From the NCBI RefSeq assembly GCF_016863095.1, contig NZ_BOOF01000029.1, positions 122,485 through 186,484 on the forward strand: DNA of 64,000 bases. Direction: 5' to 3'. The DNA comes from Microbispora siamensis (GTDB taxonomy: Bacteria; Actinomycetota; Actinomycetes; Streptosporangiales; Streptosporangiaceae). The notes beneath the pieces are model-generated. The model had not been told where the DNA came from, searched no databases, and worked only from the letters and a program-made list of their open reading frames with translations. The position numbers and the translations under genes were made by a program. Below are positions 15,934-23,340 of the stretch, piece after piece (position 1 is the stretch's first letter; each line of letters starts with the position of its first letter).

Positions 15934-17651
15934 TGAGCGCCCCCGACGATCTCGCCTCCGCCGTACGGGACGAGCCCGCAGCCGAGGCACAGGCGCAGGA
16001 GCGGACGAAGCCCGTCGGCCTGGGCCCGATCGGCTGGTCGCGCTGGGCCTGGCGCACGCTCACCTCGATGCGCACGGCCCTGATCCTGCTGTTCCTGTTC
16101 GCGCTCGGCTCGGTCCCCGGGTCCATCTACCCGCAGCGGAGCGTCGATCCGGGCCGGGTCGCGCAGTATTTCAAGGACAACCCGACCCAGGCGAAGTGGC
16201 TCGACCGGTTCTGGCTGTTCGACGTCTTCAGCTCGCCCTGGTTCGCCGCGATCTACCTGCTGCTGTTCATCTCGCTCGCCGGCTGCGTGTTCCCGCGCGC
16301 GCTGACGCACATCAAGGAGATCCGGCGCCGCCCGCCCGCCGCGCCGCGCAACCTCCTGCGCCTGCCGCACAGCGAGGCGTTCGAGGGCGGTCTCACCCTG
16401 GAGCAGGCCGCCGCCGCGCTCAGGCGCAGGCGGTTCCGGGTGGTCACCGGCGACGGCTGGGTGGCGGCCGAGAAGGGCTACCTCCGCGAGACCGGCAATC
16501 TCCTGTTCCACGTCGCGCTGCTCGTGCTGCTGTTCGCCGTCGGCGCCGGAGGGCTGTTCGGCTACCGCGGCAACGTGCTGGTGGTGGAGGGCGACGGCTT
16601 CTCCAACGCCGTGGCGGCCTACGACCGCTTCATGCCCGGCAGCCGGGTCACCGCCGAGTCGCTGGAGCCGTTCTCCTTCACCCTGAAGGACTTCCAGGCC
16701 AGCTACGTCGCCGCGGGGGAGAAGCAGGGCCAGCCGCTCGACTACCTCGCCAAGCTGACCGTGCAGGACTCGCCGACGGCCGCGCCGCGCGAGGTGGACC
16801 TCAAGGTCAACGACCCGCTCGACGTGAACGGCACGCTCACCTACCTGATCGGACACGGCTACGCCCCCACGTTCCGGGTGACCGACGGCAAGGGTCAGGT
16901 GGCCTACGACGGCCCGGTGCCGTGCCTGGCCGACGACCAGGCCACGTACACGTCCGAGTGCGTGATCAAGGTGCCGGACGCCCAGCCGACCCAGCTCGGG
17001 TTCCTGGCGCGCTTCCTGCCCACGACCGTGCCGAACGGCGACGCCTGGGTGTCCGTCTTCCCGGGCGCCGCGAACCCGACCGTGCAGGTCTTCCCGTTCG
17101 CGGGCGACCTGGGCCTGAAGTCGGGGCAGCCGCAGTCGGTGTATCAGCTCGACACCACCAACCTGAAGCCGCTCGGCAAGATGTCGGCCCAGCCGACCCC
17201 GCTCAACGTGGGCGAGACCAAGGAGCTCGCCGACGGCGCCGGGAAGATCCAGTTCACCGGCGTCAAGGAGTGGATCAGCCTTCAGATCACCTACGACCCG
17301 GGCCGGGAGCCCGCCCTGCTGGCGGCGGCCGCCGCGGTGATCGGGCTCGTGCTGTCCCTCACGGTCCGCCGCCGCCGTCTCTGGGTGCGGGTGAAGGACG
17401 GGACGGTCACGGTGGGAGGATTGACCCGCACCGAAGGCGGCGGCGCGGCCTTCGCCGAGGAGTTCGCCCAGATCGTCACCGCCCTGCGCGGCGACGCGCC
17501 CGCCGACGAGCCGGACGGCCGCGACGCGCCCGCCGGTGACCAGGACGGCGATCGGGGCGGCGAGCCGGACGAGCCCGGGAGCGCCGGGCACGTCGCGCCG
17601 GACGCGCCCACCGGAAACGCTGCGCCGGGCACCCGCCCGGACGAGGAGTGA
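15933..17651 (+). CDS. resB: Cytochrome c biogenesis protein ResB (CcsB1-type)
   Basis: A 572-residue component of the system II haem-delivery complex. Membrane segments are visible near TALILLFLFALGSVPGS, FAAIYLLLFISLAGCVFP and LLFHVALLVLLFAVGAGG. A large extracytoplasmic domain follows, then a final segment (LLAAAAAVIGLVLSLTV) and a charged C-terminal tail. ATG 15933 shares its A with the ccdA stop. The last 60 or so residues are Asp/Gly/Pro-rich and probably disordered. ResB works with the downstream WWD-motif protein to export and ligate haem. Confidence 0.93.
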   Translation: MSAPDDLASAVRDEPAAEAQAQERTKPVGLGPIGWSRWAWRTLTSMRTALILLFLFALGSVPGSIYPQRSVDPGRVAQYFKDNPTQAKWLDRFWLFDVFSSPWFAAIYLLLFISLAGCVFPRALTHIKEIRRRPPAAPRNLLRLPHSEAFEGGLTLEQAAAALRRRRFRVVTGDGWVAAEKGYLRETGNLLFHVALLVLLFAVGAGGLFGYRGNVLVVEGDGFSNAVAAYDRFMPGSRVTAESLEPFSFTLKDFQASYVAAGEKQGQPLDYLAKLTVQDSPTAAPREVDLKVNDPLDVNGTLTYLIGHGYAPTFRVTDGKGQVAYDGPVPCLADDQATYTSECVIKVPDAQPTQLGFLARFLPTTVPNGDAWVSVFPGAANPTVQVFPFAGDLGLKSGQPQSVYQLDTTNLKPLGKMSAQPTPLNVGETKELADGAGKIQFTGVKEWISLQITYDPGREPALLAAAAAVIGLVLSLTVRRRRLWVRVKDGTVTVGGLTRTEGGGAAFAEEFAQIVTALRGDAPADEPDGRDAPAGDQDGDRGGEPDEPGSAGHVAPDAPTGNAAPGTRPDEE

Positions 17652-17654
17652 GTG

Positions 17655-18614
17655 ATGCCCGCCGAGGTCAACGAGAGTCTCGCCACGCTGAGCGACCAGC
17701 TCATCCTGGTCACCGTCCTGCTGTATCTCGCCGCGATGATCTGCTACGCGCTGGATCTCGCCTTCGGCCGGGCCCGCACGGTCGTGGCCGTACGACGGCG
17801 GGAGCTGGTCGGCGCGGGCGGTCCCGCGCTGCCGGAGGACGCGACGGGGGACACAACCCAGGATTCAGGCCCGCAGCCGGCCGCGTGGGCGGTCCGGGCG
17901 GGAACCATCGGCGTGGTCCTCACCTGGATCGCGTGGGCCGGCAACCTCGCCGGCATCCTCACCCGCGGCATCGCCGTCGACCGGTGGCCGTGGGCCAACA
18001 TGTACGAGTTCGTGGTGGCCATCTGCTTCGCCGCCGTCACCGCGTTCCTCGCGCTGCTGATCCGCCAGCCGATCCGCTACCTGGGTGCGTTCGTCACCGT
18101 GACCGCGGCGCTCGGGCTGGGCTTCGCCGTGCTGTTCCTGCACGTCCAGGCGGGCCCGGTGATGCCCGCGCTGCACTCCTACTGGATCGCGATCCACGTC
18201 ACGGCGGCGATCGTGGCCAGCGGGCTGTTCATCGTGGCGGGCGTCTGCGCGATCCTCTACCTGATCCGCAAGGACGGGCGGCCGTCGGTGCTGCCGAGCC
18301 GGGAGGGTCTGGAGCGCGTCGCGCACCGCGCGATCGTCATCTCCTTCCCGATCTGGACCTTCGCCGTCATCGCCGGCGCGCTGTGGGCCGACCGGGCGTG
18401 GGGCCGTTACTGGGGCTGGGACCCGAAGGAGGTCTGGGCGTTCGTCACGTGGGTGGTCTATGCCGCCTACCTCCACGCCCGGGCGACGGCCGGGTGGCGC
18501 GGCAAGGCCGCGATGATCATTTCGCTGGTCGCCTTCGGCTGTCTGCTGTTCAACCTCATCGGCGTCAACATCTTCTTCTCGGGTCTGCACTCCTACGCCG
18601 ACGTGCCGAAGTGA
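17655..18614 (+). CDS. ccsB: Cytochrome c biogenesis protein CcsB (CcsA/ResC-type haem lyase)
   Basis: A 319-residue polytopic protein with the haem-handling WWD signature AWGRYWGWDPKEVWAFVTW near residue 250 and multiple membrane helices. It carries haem across the membrane and attaches it to apocytochrome c with ResB. ATG 17655 is preferred to GTG 17652 because it is six bases from GAGGAG (17643-17648). It ends the cytochrome c operon. The transcript probably covers at least the TlpA-like gene through this one, and possibly the phosphatase as well. Confidence 0.93.
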   Translation: MPAEVNESLATLSDQLILVTVLLYLAAMICYALDLAFGRARTVVAVRRRELVGAGGPALPEDATGDTTQDSGPQPAAWAVRAGTIGVVLTWIAWAGNLAGILTRGIAVDRWPWANMYEFVVAICFAAVTAFLALLIRQPIRYLGAFVTVTAALGLGFAVLFLHVQAGPVMPALHSYWIAIHVTAAIVASGLFIVAGVCAILYLIRKDGRPSVLPSREGLERVAHRAIVISFPIWTFAVIAGALWADRAWGRYWGWDPKEVWAFVTWVVYAAYLHARATAGWRGKAAMIISLVAFGCLLFNLIGVNIFFSGLHSYADVPK

Positions 18615-18654
18615 CGGGCGGCGCCTGAGGGAGGGGCGGCGCCCGAGGGGGGCA

Positions 18655-18957
18655 TCAGTCCTCGTCGCGCAGGCGCCGCTCCAGGCTGCGCAGGAACTCG
18701 GGGTCGTCGTCGGGGCCGCGGGGCGTGTCGCCGCTCTGGACCCACTGGCCGCCACCCGACGCGTACATGGCGTGACGGGCACGGGGGCGACCCACGAGGA
18801 GCCAGGTCAGCGCGCCCACGTCCGCCAGGAAGATCACGATGAGGACCCACATGAACTTGGGGAGGTTGCGCACGTCCTCCTCGGGGGTCGTGATCACGTC
18901 GAACAGGCAGTAAAGCCAGAGGGCAAGCAGCGCCAGGCCGATAATCACGCTAGGCAT
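18655..18957 (-). CDS. PLDc_N domain small membrane protein
   Basis: A 100-residue protein with two membrane helices (VIIGLALLALWLYCLFDVI and FMWVLIVIFLADVGALTWLLVG) flanking an acidic loop, TTPEEDVRNLPK. This is the layout of the phospholipase D-nuclease N-terminal (PLDc_N) family, small membrane proteins of unknown role. The tail is polar and ends DPEFLRSLERRLRDED. ATG 18957 is chosen because a -10 element sits six bases upstream; a longer frame to 19050 lacks support. It is convergent with ccsB. Confidence 0.85.
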   Translation of the reverse strand: MPSVIIGLALLALWLYCLFDVITTPEEDVRNLPKFMWVLIVIFLADVGALTWLLVGRPRARHAMYASGGGQWVQSGDTPRGPDDDPEFLRSLERRLRDED

Positions 18958-18963
18958 GCCCAC

Positions 18964-18969
18964 ACGGTA
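18964..18969 (-). promoter_or_regulatory. -10 element TACCGT for a leaderless PLDc_N transcript
   Basis: On the minus strand TACCGT is followed by six bases and the ATG at 18957. The spacing matches the leaderless arrangement seen at several other genes in this window and decides the start. Confidence 0.5.
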
Positions 18970-19082
18970 AGCCATGCCGGCGACTGATCGTGTCGGCCTT
19001 CGGGGTGACGGGGACAGCCGGGCATCGTACGGTGGACCGGTACACGGCATGCCGGGAACGCTGAGCCTGACAGAGGGGTGCG

Positions 19083-20078
19083 ATGGCGGAGCCGGGCGAC
19101 AGGGGCCGCCACCGGCGGGGGTCGCGGTGGTGGCAGCGAGGGCCCTATTGGTCCTCCCACCGCCGTACGGACCTCCCCGAACGCCCTCCCGATCGTGTCA
19201 CCGACCGTGTCTCCGACCGGGCCGCCGCCGACCGTACGGTGGAGCGCACCCAGGACCGGCCCGCGGAACGGCCGCAGGGCCGTCGCAGGCAGTGGGACGG
19301 GCAATGGGGATCCGACTGGCCCGGCTGGCCGCCAGAGCAGCCGGAGCAGCCGGTGGACCGGGCCCACACCGTGACCGCGCCCGTGGTGGACGACCGGCCG
19401 CAGTACACCTGGCAGGACTTCGAGCTCGACGACCTGCCGACGCGGGCCGCGCCGCACCCTCCCGACGCGCCCGACCTGCGGGACGGCAGGCGGCACTGCG
19501 GGCCGCTGGAGCGCATCCTGTACCGCGAGTGGGACGCCGCGGAAGGGCCTCCCTCCGCCGACGCCGTACGGGCCGTGGACAGCCTGGCGAGCCTGCCCGA
19601 GCAGCTCAAGACCAAGCTCGCCATCGGACTCGAAGGCATCTACGTCGGGCGCGGCGGGGTGCCCGACCTGGACGACATGGGCTACCTGCGCGGCGCGCCG
19701 CTGCCGTCGGGACGGGCCACCTGGGACATCTGCGCCGGCGCGTACGGCGACCGCAAGATCGTGGTGGGGGACCGGCCGTCGCCCACGCCGGACGTGATGA
19801 TGCACGAAGTCGGACATGCGCTGGACGACGTGGACGCCGGTCCGGGAGAGTGGGTGTCGGACTCCCCGGAGTTCGCGGCGCTCTACGAGGAGTGCCTGCC
19901 GCTGTTCGCGTCGTCGTTCCACCGGCAGCCCGGCGGCCTGGGGCGCAAGGAGTTCTTCGCCGACGCGTTCGCGGCGATCGCGTCCCGGCAGCGTCCGGCC
20001 CTGGTCGACATGCTGGGCGGGGACACGCGGGCCGCCCTCAACGTCATGCTCTTCTTCAACCGGCGTTACGGAATCTAG
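19083..20078 (+). CDS. Anthrax lethal factor-like (ATLF-type) HExxH metallopeptidase-like protein
   Basis: A 331-residue protein in two parts. Residues 1-130 are very hydrophilic, rich in Arg/Asp/Pro with short DR-type repeats (DRVTDRVSDRAAADRTVERT) and a Trp-rich patch, and look disordered. The C-terminal 200 residues carry MMHEVGHALDD, an HExxH zinc motif, followed by KEFFADAFAAI, which supplies the third glutamate ligand, as in the lethal-factor-like peptidase fold. No signal peptide is seen, so it is cytoplasmic or exported without a classical signal. GAGGGG precedes the ATG. A 78-residue acidic protein follows within ten bases. The substrate is unknown. Confidence 0.75.
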   Translation: MAEPGDRGRHRRGSRWWQRGPYWSSHRRTDLPERPPDRVTDRVSDRAAADRTVERTQDRPAERPQGRRRQWDGQWGSDWPGWPPEQPEQPVDRAHTVTAPVVDDRPQYTWQDFELDDLPTRAAPHPPDAPDLRDGRRHCGPLERILYREWDAAEGPPSADAVRAVDSLASLPEQLKTKLAIGLEGIYVGRGGVPDLDDMGYLRGAPLPSGRATWDICAGAYGDRKIVVGDRPSPTPDVMMHEVGHALDDVDAGPGEWVSDSPEFAALYEECLPLFASSFHRQPGGLGRKEFFADAFAAIASRQRPALVDMLGGDTRAALNVMLFFNRRYGI

Positions 20079-20087
20079 GTGATTCGG

Positions 20088-20324
20088 ATGTACGTGATCC
20101 GGCTCGGCGACGGGACGCTGCGCGTGCCCAGGTCACTCACCACGGATGACGGGCGCCTCATCGGCAACGCGTACGTCGAGGTCGCGCCGGGAGAGCCGGA
20201 CTACGAACGCTGGCTGGCCGAGTCGATCACCGAGGAGGAGGACGCCGAACGGCGGCGCCGCTGGCGTGAGGGCGACGACGCGCTCGAGCAGGCGTTCCTG
20301 GCCTTCAAGGCGGAGCAGGACTGA
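20088..20324 (+). CDS. Small acidic hypothetical protein coupled to the ATLF-like peptidase
   Basis: A 78-residue protein, MYVIRLGDGTLRVPRSLTTD then an acidic helical C-terminus (WLAESITEEEDAERRRRW, DALEQAFLAFKAEQD). ATG 20088 follows AGGTGA (20077-20082), which itself overlaps the stop of the peptidase gene, so expression is coupled. A GTG at 20079 would add three residues. No family is recognised; the close pairing suggests a partner or immunity/chaperone-like role, which is inference only. Confidence 0.6.
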   Translation: MYVIRLGDGTLRVPRSLTTDDGRLIGNAYVEVAPGEPDYERWLAESITEEEDAERRRRWREGDDALEQAFLAFKAEQD

Positions 20325-20359
20325 CGTTCCCGGCAAGGGAGCAGGACAGGCCGGGGACG
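20325..20359. terminator. Possible bidirectional hairpin terminator
   Basis: CGTTCCCGGC (20325-20334) pairs with GCCGGGGACG (20350-20359) with one G-T pair and a 15-base loop. It starts directly after the stop of the small acidic protein gene and lies ahead of the convergent bldC-like gene's end. There is no U tract, as is common in actinomycetes. Confidence 0.5.
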
Positions 20360-20437
20360 CAGAATCGACATGAGGCTGACTCCGGTGACCCTGCGGCGTC
20401 CGGGTAGCGCGCAGGATCACCCGGTGCTGGTACTGCG

Positions 20438-20659
20438 TCAGACTCGCGGGGAGTCGCCGTTCGGCCGTTCGGCCGTGAGGACGTCCTCACCGCGAAGGAG
20501 GGCGTGCACTTCCGATTCACGGAACCGCCTGTGCCCCCCGGGGGTACGGATGCTGCTGATGCGCCCGGCCGCGGCCCAACGGGTCACGGTCTTCGGGTCG
20601 ACCCTGAAGAGAGCGGCAACCTCTCCAGGAGTCAGCAGTCGCTCGCTGCTACTCTCCAC
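20438..20659 (-). CDS. bldC: BldC-family MerR-like DNA-binding protein
   Basis: A 73-residue protein that is essentially a single winged helix-turn-helix: LLTPGEVAALFRVDPKTVTRWAAAGRI followed by SSIRTPGGHRRFRESEVHALL. This matches BldC of Streptomyces (recalled as LLTPAEVATMFRVDPKTVTRWAKAGKL), a developmental regulator that binds direct repeats cooperatively. GTG 20659 follows GGGGGAG. The protein lacks an effector domain, as expected. Orthology to the single developmental BldC is likely but cannot be proved here, because actinomycetes often have several paralogues. Confidence 0.88.
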   Translation of the reverse strand: MESSSERLLTPGEVAALFRVDPKTVTRWAAAGRISSIRTPGGHRRFRESEVHALLRGEDVLTAERPNGDSPRV

Positions 20660-20905
20660 AATCTCTCCCCCTCGCGTCCCGCGTCCTGCAGCGGGCGGAC
20701 AGGTAACCAGTGTGCCGAGCGAAGCCTGATTTATCCGTGGTTTTCGCAGAAGATCACGGGTTGTTACCGGCTCAGTGCCCGATTGTTATATGATAGAGCC
20801 TCTTTGGGGCGCTCATGGGTGTTTCTTTACAAAAGCGCCTTGTTGTGAACACTAGCAGTGCCCGCAGCAGATGCGAAGAGAGACCGGCGCGTCGGGAGAG
20901 TGACG

Positions 20906-20911
20906 TAACCT
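20906..20911 (+). promoter_or_regulatory. -10 element TAACCT for a leaderless DUF4229 transcript
   Basis: TAACCT ends exactly seven bases before GTG 20919, and no Shine-Dalgarno sequence is present. The 260 bases upstream, toward bldC, are AT-rich for this genome (for example around 20750-20850) and contain GGCGCT/AGCGCC arms near 20808 and 20836, but no other gene is seen. Confidence 0.5.
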
Positions 20912-20918
20912 CGACGCT

Positions 20919-21128
20919 GTGCATCCGGTTGTCGTTTACACCCTTTCGCGCCTCGGCCTGTTCGCCGTGGCCCTCGGCGTCCTGTATCTCGTCGGCCTGC
21001 GGTCGTTCCCACTGCTCCTGCTCGCGGTCCTGGTCAGCGGCCTGGCCAGCTATGTGCTGCTGACCAAACAGCGCGACGCGGTGAGCGAGCGCATCGCCGG
21101 GAAACGGCGGGAGGCGGGGAAGAACTAG
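20919..21128 (+). CDS. DUF4229 small membrane protein
   Basis: A 69-residue protein with two membrane helices (VVYTLSRLGLFAVALGVLYLVGL and PLLLLAVLVSGLASYVLL) and a basic tail, KQRDAVSERIAGKRREAGKN, the organisation of the DUF4229 family, which is widespread in actinobacteria and has no known function. GTG 20919 is supported by the leaderless -10 element. Its TAG overlaps the stop of the convergent gene on a CTAG palindrome (21125-21128). Confidence 0.85.
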   Translation: MHPVVVYTLSRLGLFAVALGVLYLVGLRSFPLLLLAVLVSGLASYVLLTKQRDAVSERIAGKRREAGKN

Positions 21129-22372
21129 GTCGTCGGGAACATGCCGACGCGGGCATGGTACTCATGCCCGAGCTCCGTCGTGTCGCTTCCCACCAAAAGA
21201 CCTGTCTTTACGGTCAGGAAGGCCTTTACCCCGATTCCCCTTTCCCGCGTGGGGTTCCAGCGCAGCGCCCTGCCCGTGACCGGGTCGATCGCCCCGATCC
21301 CGGGCCGGTGGACCGCTCCGGGACCGGCCGTGTCGGCGCCCCTCGGGTTGTCCAGCCAGCGCTGATGTCCGCCCACGTAGACGGCGGACCCCGTGACCGC
21401 GACCGCGTACAGGGAGTCCCCTCCGGTCAGGTTCACCCAGGTCGGACGGACCGCCTCGCCCTTCGCGTACGTCTCGAACCTCGCGGCCGAGTCGCACAGC
21501 TTGGACGTGCGCGGCGCCGGCCCGCCCGTCGTGACGACCACGAAGTAGCGCCCGTCGGGAGACAGGTCGAGCCCCCGCACGTACGACGGGAAGTCCGGCT
21601 TGCACGCCGGGGCGTACGCCTCGGTGCGCCAGTCGGCCACCCGCCCGGTCGTCAGGTCGATCACGCCGAGCTGCGGGCGGCGCAGGCCGTCGAGCATGGT
21701 GAACGAGCCGTCCACCACTAAGCGGTCGCGGACCGCCGCCATCGCGTAGATCCGGGGATCGCCGCGGCGCCCGTCGCCGGGCGTGACGGTGAACCGGGGG
21801 TCCACCGTGCCGGTCTCGGCGTCCACCCGGGCCAGCGCGGTGCGCGGGCTGCGGCCGATCCTGCTGAAGTCGCCGCCGACGTAGAGCGCGCCGCCCAGCC
21901 GTACGAGGCTGGTGACCTCCCCGCCGTAGACGGGGGCGGAGAAACCGTCGACGGGGGCGCCGTCGGACACGCGGAGGCGGACCAGTCCCCGGGAGGGCGC
22001 GCCGAACGCGCCGCCCACGAAGACCGTGCCGCCGGGACCTGCGGCCAGCGCGGCCACCGGCCCGTCGAGGTCCGGTGCGAAGTCGCGCAGGACGCGCCCG
22101 GTGTAGAGGTCGAAGGCGAAGACGTTCGCCCGCGGCAGGTCCTCCCCGCCCCAGGCCTCGCGGACCGCGCTGAACTCGCCGCCCACGACGACGGTGCGGC
22201 CGACCAGCGCGAACGCGGTGACGATGCCGTCCAGCACGTGCGGAGTGGTGTTCACCGGGTTCTCCGAGACCACGCGGGGCTGCGGCACCCCGGCGGACAC
22301 CGGGACGGCGGGCTGGACGGCGGCGCATGTGACGAGCGATGCGACTGGGAGCAGTGCGGTGGTGACGCGCAT
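21125..22372 (-). CDS. Secreted beta-propeller (delta-60-like repeat) protein
   Basis: A 415-residue protein with an N-terminal export signal (MRVTTALLPVASLVTCAAVQPAVPVSAG), either Sec type or, through its cysteine, a lipoprotein variant. The mature part repeats the motif VGGxF followed by a short spacer and LARVD/LVRLR (for example TVVVGGEFSAV, TVFVGGAFGAP, ALYVGGDFSRIG, AVYVGGHQRWLD), as in delta-60 or SMP-30-like propellers. It likely forms a surface-exposed or secreted propeller of unknown ligand. Its start is 101 bases from the divergent menG gene, and its last codon overlaps the DUF4229 gene. Confidence 0.75.
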   Translation of the reverse strand: MRVTTALLPVASLVTCAAVQPAVPVSAGVPQPRVVSENPVNTTPHVLDGIVTAFALVGRTVVVGGEFSAVREAWGGEDLPRANVFAFDLYTGRVLRDFAPDLDGPVAALAAGPGGTVFVGGAFGAPSRGLVRLRVSDGAPVDGFSAPVYGGEVTSLVRLGGALYVGGDFSRIGRSPRTALARVDAETGTVDPRFTVTPGDGRRGDPRIYAMAAVRDRLVVDGSFTMLDGLRRPQLGVIDLTTGRVADWRTEAYAPACKPDFPSYVRGLDLSPDGRYFVVVTTGGPAPRTSKLCDSAARFETYAKGEAVRPTWVNLTGGDSLYAVAVTGSAVYVGGHQRWLDNPRGADTAGPGAVHRPGIGAIDPVTGRALRWNPTRERGIGVKAFLTVKTGLLVGSDTTELGHEYHARVGMFPTT

Positions 22373-22460
22373 TCCCCAATTTCTAGCAGACGCAGCGTAA
22401 TCGGAGAACTACGTTCCGCTCATCCGGTGGCGGCGGTGAGGGGGCGCGCCCGTCGCCGCC

Positions 22461-22466
22461 TAGGCT
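22461..22466 (+). promoter_or_regulatory. -10 element TAGGCT for a leaderless menG transcript
   Basis: TAGGCT is followed by seven bases and the ATG at 22474. No ribosome-binding sequence lies in the usual window, which supports leaderless expression. Confidence 0.55.
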
Positions 22467-22473
22467 TGCGTGC

Positions 22474-23196
22474 ATGACGCGCGCATCGCTGGACAAGCAG
22501 CCGCACGAGGTCGCCGCGATGTTCGATCGCACGGCCCGGCGCTACGACCTGGTCAACGACGTCCTCTCGCTCGGCCAGGACCGCCTGTGGCGGAAGGCCA
22601 CCGCGGCGGCGATCGACGCCGGGCCCGGCGAGCTGGTCCTCGACCTCGCCGCGGGCACCGGCACCTCGACCGACGCGTTCACCGCGCTCGGGGCGCGGGC
22701 GATCGCCTGCGACTTCTCGCTCGGCATGCTCCGCACGGGCGTCGAGCGGCGCGGCGGCTCCGGCCTGTACGGCGGGGGCGTGCGCGGGGTGACGTTCGTC
22801 GCGGGCGACGCGCTGCGCCTGCCGTTCCGCGACGACACGTTCGACGCGGTGACGATCTCCTTCGGCCTGCGCAACGTGGCCGACACCGGGCAGGCGCTGC
22901 GCGAGATGCTGCGGGTGACCCGCCCGGGCGGCAGGCTGGTGATCTGCGAGTTCTCCCGGCCGACGCCCAAGTCGTTCGACCTCGTCTACTCGCAGTACCT
23001 GATGAAGCTGCTGCCGCCGGTGGCCCGGATGGTCAGCTCGAACCCCGACTCCTACGAGTACCTCGCCGAGTCGATCCGGGCCTGGCCCGACCAGGAGGCG
23101 CTGGCGGGGATCATCCAGGAGGCCGGCTGGCGGAAGGTGGCCTGGCGCAACCTCACGCTCGGCATCGTGGCCCTGCATCGGGCGGTCAAAGCGTGA
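22474..23196 (+). CDS. menG: Demethylmenaquinone methyltransferase
   Basis: SAM-dependent methyltransferase of the UbiE/MenG family (240 residues) that adds the final ring methyl group to give menaquinone, the quinone used by actinobacterial complex I. Visible features are [20 protein letters not shown] at the N-terminus, the SAM site [40 protein letters not shown] and [12 protein letters not shown]. It directly precedes the menaquinone-reductase/nuo operon but is separated from it by a strong control region. The start is supported by the leaderless -10. Confidence 0.93.
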   Translation: MTRASLDKQPHEVAAMFDRTARRYDLVNDVLSLGQDRLWRKATAAAIDAGPGELVLDLAAGTGTSTDAFTALGARAIACDFSLGMLRTGVERRGGSGLYGGGVRGVTFVAGDALRLPFRDDTFDAVTISFGLRNVADTGQALREMLRVTRPGGRLVICEFSRPTPKSFDLVYSQYLMKLLPPVARMVSSNPDSYEYLAESIRAWPDQEALAGIIQEAGWRKVAWRNLTLGIVALHRAVKA

Positions 23197-23221
23197 TGAG
23201 GCGTGCTTGGCCATACCCCTC

Positions 23222-23251
23222 TGACACTGTGCGCCGGATAGGGGTTAGACT
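23222..23251 (+). promoter_or_regulatory. Candidate promoter of the menJ-like/nuo operon
   Basis: TGACAC (23222-23227) and TAGACT (23246-23251), separated by 18 bases, fit a vegetative -35/-10 pair. The predicted start near 23258 places the Rex-type operator at about +7 to +26, where a bound repressor would block elongation or clearance. Confidence 0.6.
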
Positions 23252-23263
23252 GCGGCGCGACAG

Positions 23264-23283
23264 TTTGTGAAGTTGTTCACAAA
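23264..23283. promoter_or_regulatory. Rex redox-sensor operator (perfect 8-4-8 inverted repeat)
   Basis: TTTGTGAA (23264-23271), GTTG, TTCACAAA (23276-23283) is a perfect inverted repeat and matches the Rex consensus TTGTGAA-N4-TTCACAA at every fixed base. Rex is released by a high NADH/NAD+ ratio and is known in Streptomyces to control respiratory genes including nuo. It lies about 60 bases upstream of the first gene of the operon. Confidence 0.88.
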
Positions 23284-23340
23284 GGCACGAAGGTCTAAAC
23301 CAATTCGAGGCCTTCCTTCCCTGGAACGGATAGGTCCCCC

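Noticed and set aside
20740..20860. The AT-rich stretch with GGCGCT/AGCGCC arms as an RNA gene or riboswitch
   Set aside because: The arms are short with a long unpaired loop and match no known RNA family I recognise; it is better treated as promoter DNA for bldC or its neighbour.
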